Assembly (NCBI RefSeq): GCF_029633865.1
Contig: NW_026611077.1
Span: forward strand, 1,116,001 to 1,180,000
Length of the DNA: 64,000 bases
Reading direction: 5' to 3'
Source: Lampris incognitus
Taxonomy: Eukaryota > Chordata > Actinopteri > Lampriformes > Lampridae
The notes beneath the pieces are model-generated. The model was not told the origin of the DNA. It worked only from the letters and a program-made list of their open reading frames with translations, and did not search any database. Both the position numbers and the translations under genes were made by a program. This document shows, in pieces, positions 45,560 through 56,064 of this stretch (its first letter is position 1; every line of letters begins with the position of its first letter).

Positions 45560-48500
45560 TAGGGGAGCACACCCTTAGAGAAAAGCAACGTGAATGGCGG
45601 CGCATAGTAGGCGGTCCTCCGACAGACTGGAGCTCCAGCAGCCTCCTGCAGCTGTGGAAGAGTGCTGATCGTCTTGAGTTTTCCCTTGCCACCAGATCCC
45701 ACCCTCTCAAAGTGAAGTGCTGCTGGGACATGCACACCCCCAGCGGCACTCTAAATAATCTCTTTGCGCAGGTATCCACCTCCGCCTCGGTGAGACCAGC
45801 AACCGGAATATGGATCAAAGTCTGGCGGTGATGGGGTGTCTGGTGACGGGAGCAGGTATGAATGCACCGGAAGCTCCTAATTAGACCCCTGCATGCCAGC
45901 AGCACAGGGCTATGGTCGCCAGCAGCTGGGTTTGAGTGGCAGCTGCTGTTGGCAGACCCCTGTGTGACTGATCAGCCCTATTTAGGAGCCACACTGCTCA
46001 CCCCAAGTGGGGAGGGGCCTAGAAAAGGTGGCCTAAACATTGCCCCCACAAAACATCCTGGATAGGCTACCACACCTATCGGGACATTCCACTCTGCGGT
46101 CGAAAAAAACACAAGAAAATAATCCCTTTTAAACTGGCAACATGGAAAATAAGAACTCTGCTGGACGCTAATGCCGAAGGACCTCAGCGAAGGACTGCAC
46201 TCACTGCAGCGGAACTCAACCGCTACAATGCTGACATCGCTGCACTCTGCGAAACCAGGTTCCTGGATGAAGGCTCCCTGAAGGATGACACCTACACCTT
46301 ATTCTGGAAGGGATACCCTGCAGGAGGACAACATCAGCATGGTGTGGGATTTGCAATAAAAAGCAGTCTCCTAGCAAGACTCACTGAAACACTGATTGGC
46401 ATAAGTGAAAGGAGGATGGCATAGCGTTTCCTGGCCAGAGGGATCCTGAGTGACATGAGCCTAAGTGCCTATGCACCAACTCTACCATCAGAAGATGATA
46501 CAAAGAACCGCTTCAATCAGTCACTAGATGAGGCTCTCTGTCGTATACCCAAGGAGGACAAGATCTTTTTGCTGGGCGATTTCAATGCCAGAGTGGGGAA
46601 AGACAACAAGGTGTGGAGTGGTGTCATTGGTGGGCATGGCATTGGGCAAGTCGATGCTAACGGTCTGTGGCTGCTGAGCATGGCTTGACTATCACAAACA
46701 CCCTCTTCCAATTAAAAAAATAAACACAAAACATCCTGGATGTATCCACACTCCAAAAATTGGCACGTGTTGGACTACATAATTGTGAGACGCTCTGATA
46801 TAAAAGACGTCTTACTTACTCGTGCAATCAGAGGTGCTGAATACTGGGCAGATCACCGGCTGATCATGACCAGGTTCCAGAAAATACACCCTGCTGTTTG
46901 TCTCCAGAGGTCAGGAAAGAAAAGGCTTGACTGTACCCGGCTAGAAAAGGCTGAGGTCCAGAACAATCTCCGCCAGTCTCTGGCTGAAAACCTGGAAGAC
47001 ACTGAGCTTCTCTTGAGCACAGATGATTCCACTGATAGGAGTGAGCTCCAGGCTCTATGAGGCAGCATCCCAATCCATCGGTTACAAGAGCAGAAAACAC
47101 CAGGACTGGTTCAATGATAACACAGGCACAATATCTACCATACTCAAAGGCATGCACAAAGCACCCAGTGATGTCCTCAACAATCCTACATAAGCTGCAC
47201 TCCGGCAACAATGGCAAGAATCCAGAAGAAAGGTGCAGTCAAAACTGCGTACCCTGCAGAATGAGTGGTGGATATCGAAGGCAAATGAAATATAATCCCC
47301 TGCCGATAAAAATGATATGCACAACTTTTATGATGCAGCGAAAACTATCTTTGGCCCAAGAAACTGCTCTGTTTCCCTCCTGAAGTCTGATGATGGTACC
47401 ACCCTCATAAAGGACCAGAAGCTCATCACAAAAAGATGGGCAGAACATTTTAAAACCCTTTTGAAACAGCCCTCCCCAACAGATCCCTCAGTCTTGGATG
47501 AACTACCTGTCCGCCCCACCATCCAAGACCTTGACCTCCCACCAACCTTTGAAGAGGTTCATTATGCAGTTAGGCCACTGAAAATCAAGACTGCTGGCCC
47601 TGACAGTATCCCTGCAGAGATTTTTAAACAGGGAGGCTACCTCTGCACCCGTGCACTTTTCCTGTTCATCTCACATGTATGGAAGAATGAAACCATCCCT
47701 CAGCAGTGGAGACATGCTAACATCATCTCCATATATAAAGGTAAAGGAGACAAGCCCCTCTGTGGCAACAGCCATGGCATTTCACTACTGGCTGTTGCTG
47801 GAAAAGTCCTGGCCAAAGTCATGTTACGCAGGCTGGTAAGAAACATTGAGAGGAGCTGTTGCCTGAGTCACAGTGTGGGTTCAAGAGGAATAGAAGTACT
47901 GTGGACGTAGTGTTCACAGCATGGCAACTACAGGAGAAGTGCAGGGAGCAAGACCAGGACCTCTTCATAGCCTGCATCAACCTGTCAAAGGCTTTCGACA
48001 CAGTCAACAGGGACATCCTATGGAACATCCTCCTGAACTTTGGCTACCCACAAAGGTTTGTCAACATCCTTCAACAATTTCATGTGGGGATGATGGCACG
48101 TGTGACCATTGAAGGCCAGGAATCCGAGCCCTTCAGGGTGTGCACAGGGGTACGTCAGGGGTGCATCTTTGCTCCAGTTCTTTTTAACATCTTCCTCCTG
48201 TGTGTGACATTGCTGCTCCATGAATAAATCAAGAATGATAGTGGGGTTACTGTGGACTTCAGTCTTGATGGAAATCTGTTTAACATTTGTCAGCTCCAAG
48301 CAGTCACATAAATACCATCTGAGCACATCATCGAGCTACAGTATGCCAATGACTGTGCAGTTGTGGCCCACACATCGGAGGCTCTGCAAGCTACCATTGC
48401 AGCTGCTGCAAGGGCATATGGTAGGCTGGGTCTCTCTATAAACATGGCAAAGACTGAAGTAGTAAGCCAGTGGGCATCTACTCTTCCATCTCATTCACCA

Positions 48501-49110
48501 ATCTTCACCATCTCCAACAAACCACTTGCAACAGTGGAATCCTTGAAATACATAGGCAGCTTCCTCTCTGATGACTGCAGCATCAACAGGGAGATACAAA
48601 ATCGAATTAAACAAGCGTCATCCTCTTTTGGCAGACTTAGGAGAAGGGTCTTTCAAAACAAAGACCTCAACCTCCACACCAAAATATCTGTCTACATGAC
48701 AGTTGTCATCATGACTCTCCTCTACAGCTGTGAGGCGTGGACCCTGCACAGCCGCCACCTCAGGATGCTTGAGGCCTTCCACATCAGATGCCTACAATGC
48801 ATCCTGAGGATAACCTAGCATGACCGAGTGCCCGAAATACTCCGCAAGACCAACTGCATCAGTATGGAGGCTACCATCACCCAGCACCAACTTCGCTGGC
48901 TCGGTCACATCATCAGGATACCGAAGGAGTGCTTACCACATAAAGTGCTGTATGGCCAGCTACATCTTGGCTGCTGCTTGGCAGGGGGCCAGAAAAAACG
49001 GTACAAAGATCAACTGAAGACCATCATGAAAAAGTGCGGCCTGAACCCGAGCCAGCCGGAGGACACTGCCGCCCAAAGCTGTAAATGTATAAGACAGGCT
49101 GGAAAAGAGG
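45560..49110 (+). mobile_element. LINE-B, endonuclease-RT LINE (near full length, broken)
   Basis: A 5' leader (45560-46090) precedes an endonuclease (ATWKIRTLLDANAEGP, ALCETRFLDEGSLKDD, FLLGDFNARVGKD). The RT follows from 47317 (TAGPDSIPAEIFKQGG, PESQCGFKRNRST, FIACINLSKAFDTVNRDILW, TGVRQGCIFAPVLFN, LQYANDCAVVAH). The end reads SFLSDDCSINREIQNRIKQ and HQLRWLGHIIRIPKECLPHK. The catalytic FADD position reads YAND, so the second Asp-pair residue is altered. At least six stops or shifts. This type resembles LINEs with CFDP2-like endonucleases; the clade is not fixed. Confidence 0.75.
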
Positions 49111-49139
49111 CCTTTACAAATCAGTTAACCATGAGTTCT

Positions 49140-49325
49140 TCAACACAGCAGTTATCACTTTCAATAGTTTTTCCCCTTCAAATGCATATGCTGAATGTAA
49201 ACCAGCCACGCAGGATGCACAAGCCAGTGTATTCATGGTGCTGGTCCCAAGCCCACATGGGGAGGGTTGTGTCAGGAAGGGCATCCGGCGTAAAACCTTT
49301 GCCAAATTACATATGATCATATAGG
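49140..49325 (+). mobile_element. LINE-A copy 2, 5' leader fragment
   Basis: It contains GGTCCCAAGCCCACATGGGG and GTGTCAGGAAGGGCATCCGG, the same leader as LINE-A copy 1 at 35465-35515. It ends where a minus-strand L2 RT piece begins. Confidence 0.65.
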
Positions 49326-49330
49326 CAGGA

Positions 49331-49700
49331 TTAAAAACACTTTAGTGTTGTGGCAGAAAGTCCCAGCCACTTTTCCAATCGGTCCAGTAATATGTTGTGG
49401 TGGACTGTATCGAAAGCAGAACTGAGATCCAGTAATAGCAGGACTGAGATGCTGCCACTGTCTGTGTTTAAGTGGATGTCATTAAAGACCTTAACAAGAG
49501 CAGTCTCAGAGCTGTGGTGTGGTCGAACTCCTGACTGGAAAATATTTAAACTGTTGTTTAGTGCTAAGAAGTTGTTCAGCTGCTGGAAAACAGCCTTTTC
49601 AATTATTTTACTTAAAAATGGGTGGTTTGATATGGGTGTATAACTGTTCATTAGTGAAGTGTCTAGATTATTCTTGGGTTTTTTTAAAAATCTTTTTTAT
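49331..49700 (-). pseudogene. L2-like LINE RT fragment
   Basis: It encodes YTPISNHPFLSKIIEKAVFQ, then SGVRPHHSSETALVKV, LLLLDLSSAFDTVHHNILL and DRLEKWLG. These are RT fingers and palm motifs of L2/Maui-type LINEs. It stops at about the AFDT block. Its endonuclease half seems to be at 51640-52570 on the same strand, separated by LINE-A and L1 pieces. Confidence 0.8.
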
Positions 49701-49789
49701 TGATTTTTTGAATCAGTGTTGCATACAAAACATTGTTTTAAATATAAAATGTCCAACTGAACTGGTTTCATACATATATAAGCAGAACT

Positions 49790-50343
49790 TATTATAGTGG
49801 GGTAGAAGGCACAATCTAGAAGGGATTGGAGACTGCAAGGCGGTGACAGAGGAGAACGTAGCTAGGCAGCATCGGATGGTGGTCTGTAGGATGACTTTGG
49901 AGACCAAGAAGAGGAAGAGAGTGAAGGTAGAGCCGAAGATCAAATGGTGGAAGTTGAAGGAAGACTGTTGTGTGGAGTTCAGGCAGGAGTTAAGACAGGC
50001 ACTGGGTGGTTGTGAAGAGCTGCCGGATGGCTGGGCAACCACTGCAGAAATAGTGAGGGAGACAGCTAGGAAGGTACTTGGTGTGTCATCAGGACAGAGG
50101 AAGGAAGACAAGGAGGCTTGGTGGTGGAATGAGGAGGTACAGCAAAGTATACAGAGGAAAAGGTTGGCAAAGAAGAAGTGGGATAGTCAGAGAGATGAAG
50201 AAAGTAGACGGGAGTACAAGGAGATGCAGCGTAAAGCGAAGAGAGAGGTGGCAAATGCAAAGGAAAAGGTGTATGGTGAGTTGTATGACAGGTTGGATAC
50301 TAAGGAAGGTGAAAAGGGATTAAGGGAGTCAATGGAGCCATAA
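49790..50343 (+). pseudogene. LINE-A copy 2, ORF2 middle fragment
   Basis: The 166-codon frame from 49843 (RQHRMVVCRMTLETKKRKR, KWWKLKEDCCVEFRQELRQA, KRLAKKKWDSQRDEESRREY) parallels 36262-36720 of copy 1 and is less decayed. It is cut by the L1 fragment at 50345. Confidence 0.75.
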
Positions 50344-50344
50344 A

Positions 50345-51545
50345 TTACGGAAATTGAGCGTTTCTGTGCAGGGTCCAGAGTAAGAAGGGAGTCAATAGCG
50401 GATCCAGGGGCGTGGTTGGGGAAATGGGGGTAATTGGTTTTAATGAAATGTCTAAGTTGAAGGATGCGAAAGTAGTGGGATTTAGGCAGGTCGAACCTGG
50501 TTGAGAGCTCTGTGAAATCAGTGAAGATTCCATCCTTATATAAATATTTGGTATAAAGTAAGCCCTTGTCATGCCAAATGCGAAAAACGGGGTCGGAGGA
50601 AGAAGATGGGAATAAATTATTTTTGAAGACTGGGGCTAGTTTTGTCCAATTTGAAATGTTTACTGAACTGTATCCATATCTTAATTAAGTTGGTAACAAC
50701 TGAATTTTGGGAAATATTATGATTTTTAAGGGGGAGTTGTGCAGTAATGACAGACTGGAGGGACAGCTTTGAAGACAGTAGCTCCATTTGGACCCATAGG
50801 AGATGTTTCTGAGCCCTGTTATCGATCCAACAGTGTACTATTCCAATATTGCATGCCCAGTAACACTGAATAAAATTGGGCAGTGCCAGACCACCTGACT
50901 TTCTGGGGAGTTGTAAAATAGCTTTTTTAATGCGTGGCAGTTTATTGGCCCATAGGAATGAAGACACCATCTGATCTAGTTGATGAAGAAAGACTTTCCA
51001 TAAAAATTGGAATGTGTTGAAATAGGTATAGGAATTTGGGGAGGATCAACATCTTATAAGGTTGACACAGCCAATTAAGGTCAAGGGGGAGAGAGGACCA
51101 GCGAATTATGTCAAGTTTACATTTATTGACAAGGGTTTGAAAGTTTTTGGTGAAAAGGTCATTAAATGAGGTGGTGATGAACACTCCCAAGTATTTAAAG
51201 CCTTCAGAGACTACTCTGAATGGGAGGACAGAATTTGGTATTTTCTTGGACAGAGCATTGATGAGGAGGAGTTCACTTTTCTGGAAATTTAACTTATATC
51301 TGGAGTATTTGCCGAATTGAATTAACCGGGAGGGATGAAACTGGGTTGGAGGCATATAGAAGCAGATCGTCTGCATATAAGGACAGTTTGTAAGTGATAC
51401 CCATCCTGGTGATGCCCTGAAACCTCCTCTCCTCTCGAAGACAAATGGCTAGGGGTTCGATGGCAATAGCAAATAAGAGGGGAGAGAGAGGGCACCCATG
51501 TCTGGTGCCAGGAGCTTCATAGAGTAGTCTAATCCATGCAATAAA
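50345..51545 (-). pseudogene. Tx1-like L1 ORF2 fragment, RT and C-terminal part
   Basis: Reading leftward: HGCPLSPLLFAIAIEPLAI, LSLYADDLLLY (catalytic YADD, about 51360-51390), then LNFQKSELLLIN, FKYLGVFI and the long C-terminal part ending near 50617. This is the same LINE type as the L1 at the left end of the window but covers another part of ORF2. Frameshifts near 51375 and 50950. Confidence 0.75.
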
Positions 51546-51599
51546 GTTGGAGCATTTCTCTGTTCCACATTACAAATGTGCAGTCTCTCTTTATAGATA

Positions 51600-52570
51600 T
51601 CATAATGAACAGTACGATTTGTTTTTCACCACCAGCTTTATGACACTCTCATTTTTCTATTCTGACCAGAGTGGCACACCTCCATGGAGATATTTTTATT
51701 ACCAGAGATCCCCTTCACCTTATCGGGTGTAATAGCATCAATAACGTGTAATTTTAGAATTAAATTATCTACAAGCACATTGACTGAGAACTGAGAGAGG
51801 GCGGGTGTGGAAGACAAAGCCTGAATACATATTTCACTGGTGCTCTCAGTGATATGACGTTTTGTGATTACCTCTGTTACAACATTTGTGTGCATGTAGA
51901 TGGTTCTCTCAAAGAAAACACAGGAATAATTGGAGAGAGCGACATCAGTCACCACAACCTTAGAAATGTTCAGACACTTGGGAGATAAGTAGGTCCAGAG
52001 TGTGCCCCTTGTTGTGTGTGGGCTCCGTCACATGCTGAGTCAGCCCAGTTATCAAGAACACGACAAAGTTCTTTAGTTCCTGTCTCACGGATTGTCAACA
52101 TGGATGTTTAAATCACCAGCAATAACTACACTGTCAAATGCAATACAGGTTATAGACAGCAGCTCAGTTAAGTCATCAAAAAAGTTTGCATTGTATTTAG
52201 GTGGCCCATAGATATTTACAAATATAACTCAAGAAGAGGAATTCAATTGAAGAGCTCGAAGCAACATTTCCATAAGCTATGTTCTTGTATTGGAGCAAAT
52301 TATTAAACAAAATGGCAACTCCACTTCCTTTGTTATGTATCTGGTTTCGCTTATACAACTGAAGTTGGCAGGAGTTGACTCAATAAGAACAGTTGCACTG
52401 TTATATTTGTTTAACCAAGTTTCAGTTACAAACATAAAATTGAGATTGTGCTTGATGAGAAAATCACTGATTAAAAATGTTTGTCCTGCCAAAGACCTGA
52501 TGTTTAGCAATGCTAAATTTAGCGCGTTAAGAGTATTATCTGCACAATTTTATGAGAAAGGCTGTGGCTT
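51600..52570 (-). pseudogene. L2-like LINE endonuclease fragment
   Basis: Reads LNIRSLAGQTFLISDFLIKH and FMFVTETWLNKYNSATVLIE on the minus strand, the opening of an L2-type endonuclease. More broken frames run leftward to about 51640. It fits as the upstream part of the L2 whose RT lies at 49331-49700. Confidence 0.7.
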
Positions 52571-52895
52571 CTGACATACAACTGGAGTCGGATTAGATGA
52601 AGTAGCTGTGCACTTTGAGACCAGTTCCTCCTGAAACTGGTCAAAACAGGAATTGCTGACTTTGGGGTTGCTCCTTGCTGTCCATGGTGGGCTGTACCAG
52701 CAACAGAGAGTCCATACCCAGAAAGCAGTGGGAGACATGAGCTGAAGGGGGGCGGGGTAAGGACCTAGTTGGTCCTAGTAGTCAGCATGCTAACCGCGGG
52801 GAGCTTGCCCTTGGTTTGTTTGTATAAGCGGGGACTTTTTGTGTTGCATAATATCTCGTCAACCCCTTTTATCTGCATCCTTAGCTTGTGTGAGA

Positions 52896-53845
52896 TACAC
52901 TATATGTACAAAAGTATTGGGACACACTTCTTAATCATTGAATTCAGGTGTTTCATTCAGACCCATTGCCACAGGTTTATAAAATCAAGCAGCTAGCCAT
53001 GCAGTCTGCATTTACAAACATTTGTGAAAGAATCGGTCGTTCTGAAGAGCTCAGTGAATTCAAGTGTGTTACTGTCATAGGATGCCACCTTTGCAATATG
53101 TCAGTTTGTGAAATTTCTTCCCTGCTAGATATTCCACAGTCAACTGTAAGTGATATTATTGAAAAGTAGAAGTGTTTAGGAACAACAGCAACTCAGCCAT
53201 AAATTGACAGGCCATGTAAAGTCGCACAGCGGGATCAACGAGTGCTGAGGCGCATAGTGCGTAAAAGTCGCCAACGCTCTGTTAACTCAATAACTGCAGC
53301 GTTCCAAACGTTCTCTGGCATTAACATCGGCACAAAAACTGTGTGCCAGGAGCTTCATGGAATGGGCTTCCATGGCCGAGCAGCTGCATGCAAGCCTTAC
53401 ATCACCAAGCACAATGCCAAGCGTCGGATGGAGTGGTGTAAAGCAAGCTGCCACTGGACTCTGGAGCAGTGGAAACGTGTTCTGTGGAGTGATGAATCAT
53501 GCTTCTCTGTCTGGCAGTCTGATGGACGAGTCTGGGTGTGGCAGATGCCAGGAGAACATTACCTGCCTGACTGCATTGTGCCAACTGTAAAGTTTGGTGG
53601 AGGAGAGATAATGGTGTGGGGTTGTTTTTCAGGGGGTGGGCTCAGCCCCTTACTTCCAGTGAAGGGAAAACTTAATGCTTCAGCATACCAATACATTTTG
53701 GACAATTCTATGCTTCCAACTTTGTGAGAAGAGTTTGGGGAGGGCCCTTTTCTGTTCCAGCATGACTGTGCCCCAGTGCACAAAGCAAGGCTCATGAAGA
53801 CATGGTTAGGTGAGTTTGGTGTGGAAGAACTTGACAGGCCCACAC
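52896..53845 (+). pseudogene. Tc1-like transposon, transposase broken and 3'-truncated
   Basis: It starts with a terminal sequence TACACTATATGTACAAAAGT. The transposase begins about MQSAFTNICERIGRSEELSE with a helix-turn-helix. A stop near 53167 follows, and then the frame from 53242 with [12 protein letters not shown] and the catalytic core [11 protein letters not shown] (first Asp). FQHDCAPVHKARL (second Asp, after a stop at 53725) comes next. The third acidic residue and the right inverted repeat are missing: at about 53846 the sequence changes abruptly to LINE-A. Confidence 0.85.
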
Positions 53846-54450
53846 AGAGGCCTGGAGAGGTGGATGTATGCACTGGAGAGAAGCAGTGAATGAGAGGGAG
53901 GACAGCGGAATGGTGATGACGCAAGGAGTAGAGCTGATGAAGGCATACGAGTTTAAATACTTGGGATCAACTGTCCAAAGTAATGGGGAGTGCAGAAGAG
54001 AAGTGAAGAAGAGAGTGCATACAGGGTGGAGTGGGTGGAGAAGAGTGTCAGGAGTGATTTTTAACAGAATGGTACCAGCAAGAGATAAAGATGGTTGTGA
54101 AACCAGTGATGTTATGGTTTGGAGACAGTGGCACTGATGAAAAGACAGAAAGTGGTGCTGGAGGTGGCAGGTTCGGAGACAAAGCAAGAGAGGCATGATT
54201 GAGGTGGTTTGTACATGTATGGAGGAGAGATGCTGGGTATATTGGGAGAAGAATGCTGAATATGGAGCTGCCAGGGAAGAGGAAAAGAGAAACGCCAAAG
54301 AGGAGGTTTATGGATGTGGTGAGAGAGGACATGCACATGGCTGGTGTGACAGAGGAAGATGCAGAGGACAGGAAGAGATGGAAACGGATGATTTGCTGTG
54401 GCGACCCCTAACGGGAGAAGCCGAAAGTAGTAGTAGTAGTAGTAGTCTGT
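53846..54450 (+). pseudogene. LINE-A copy 2, 3' end
   Basis: It continues with GCCTGGAGAGGTGGATGTAT, coding for the RT tail (EFKYLGSTVQSNGECRREVK, GWSGWRRVSGVI, RRDAGYIGRRMLNMELPGK, RKRWKRMICCGDP). It ends with the LINE tail CGAAAG followed by AGT triplets to about 54446. An internal deletion lies near 54090. Together with 49140-50343 it makes one broken LINE-A. Confidence 0.75.
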
Positions 54451-54454
54451 TAAG

Positions 54455-55690
54455 AAGAAAAAAAGGCAAGGCGCCCTCCTCTCAGCGACTTGCATATTGG
54501 TTAGTGGACTGCATCAAAACTGTCTATGAAGCAGCTGGGCATGTCATTTCGGATGGTTTGCAGGTGCACTCCACCCATCATGGTTGGTATTAACAGCTCT
54601 TTTTCATGGATTCCAGGTCCAAGATACCTGTAAAGCAGCTTCTTTGTCTACACATTGGTATTACATGTTGGACATGGCTGCAGGCTCTTATTCTTAGTGT
54701 GTGCTAGTCGCTGCACACTGCACAACATGACTATGTGGGACTGACTATTTAGTCATTGTATATACATCTGCATATATCTGTTGCAGCCTTGGTGATGCCA
54801 TACATTCTCTTTTGGAGCTCACATGTTCTCCTGCTTTTCGAAGTGACTGTTAGTGCATGCCAGGCCTGTACTTTGCATACATGTCATTGGTTGTCTAAAA
54901 ATTCGTCTAAAATTGTCTAATAATTGGTATATATAATTGGTATATATATGATGTGCCTACAGGGCCCAATTATTAGGGTTCAATGGGCTGATGTGAATAC
55001 TGTTTTGGGGTTCAAGGAGTTGACATGCGCATGCGTGGGTGCCAACAGATGGCAGCCCTTCAGGTATCTGTTGACTCATAGAACCATAGTTACAAACCCA
55101 CGGTGTCCAACATTTTATGTTGTAAAAGAGATCTTAGATCAATGATGAGCCTCCCCGATTAAATAAGGGTTTGAACCCTACAATCAAATCAATCAATCAA
55201 AATTCAAATGAAATTATCAATTTGTAGGCAAGATTTTCTCTGATGAGGTAATGCTGTGCTGTTCTCCTGAGCAAGTTCACATTTGCAGTGCTTGTAGACC
55301 ATCAAATTTTCTGTACGTTTTAGTTGGAAATAGTCCAAAATTTGTACGGTTTCAGTCATTTTCTGGTCCCTGTCACTTCTTTTTTTTCATGTTTGCTTCA
55401 TTTCCTGCACTGTGTCGTGGATGTACAACAGTAATGACTGTCTGGGCACTGTCTGAGCACCTCACTGCCGATGTGATGGCTCTTCATGTCAAGGCACTTC
55501 TCACATCTTTACACATGCATAAAGATGTGAAACACATTTTTGAAGTAGTAATTACAATCACTGAGCTTTTGTAATTACGTTATTCAATTAATGATGTAAT
55601 CCCTAATCGTACTATGTGTTTTACCCAAACAAAAAGAGAAAGCACAGGTTTTCTCACTCGAAGCGACACACACTGTCATGTGTCTCATTT
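54455..55690. other. Intronic sequence, no recognisable feature
   Basis: Part of the last TMEM68 intron. I see no gene, repeat or RNA that I can name. Confidence 0.4.
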
Positions 55691-55832
55691 TTTTGTTTAC
55701 ATTATCACCTGGACAGTTTTTTGTCTACTTTATCATCTTGGCAGTTTTTTGTTTACTTTGTCACCAGGGCAGTTTTTTGTTTACTTTATCATCTGGGCAG
55801 TTTTTTTGTTGTTGTTTACTTTATCACCAGGG
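55690..55832. repeat. Minisatellite, left part
   Basis: About five units of TTGTTTACTTTATCATCTGG plus GCAGTTTTT, with T-run length variants. The array is continued at 60124 after gypsy-D, so the two parts were once adjacent. Confidence 0.9.
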
Positions 55833-56008
55833 TGTGGCAGGGTGAGGAAAAACACGGCAGACGAAGGCGAGTTTGATGTTTATTCCTCAATTCCAGAAAC
55901 CAAAACTACAGCAGGAACAACCCTGCACCAGCAAGCCCGGGAACGTAAACCACGCCCCCAGCTCACAGTCCTGCTGGGTGAGAGGCATAGCCCCTAGTGT
56001 CCGCCACA
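55833..56008 (-). repeat. Gypsy-D 3' LTR
   Basis: A 176-bp repeat with TGTGGCAG and GCCACA ends. It is flanked by AGGG at 55829-55832, matching AGGG at 60124-60127. It differs from its partner at about eight of 176 positions. A C-rich tract (a G-rich polypurine tract on the element strand) follows at 56009-56035. Confidence 0.95.
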
Positions 56009-56064
56009 CAGCCCCCCTCCCCCCCGAACACCCAGAAGGGACTCCTGGAAAGAAAATTAGTGTC

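Noticed and set aside
45498-46065. Opposing frames upstream of LINE-B
   Set aside because: They lie in the LINE-B leader; composition and position fit a 5' UTR, with no conserved domain.
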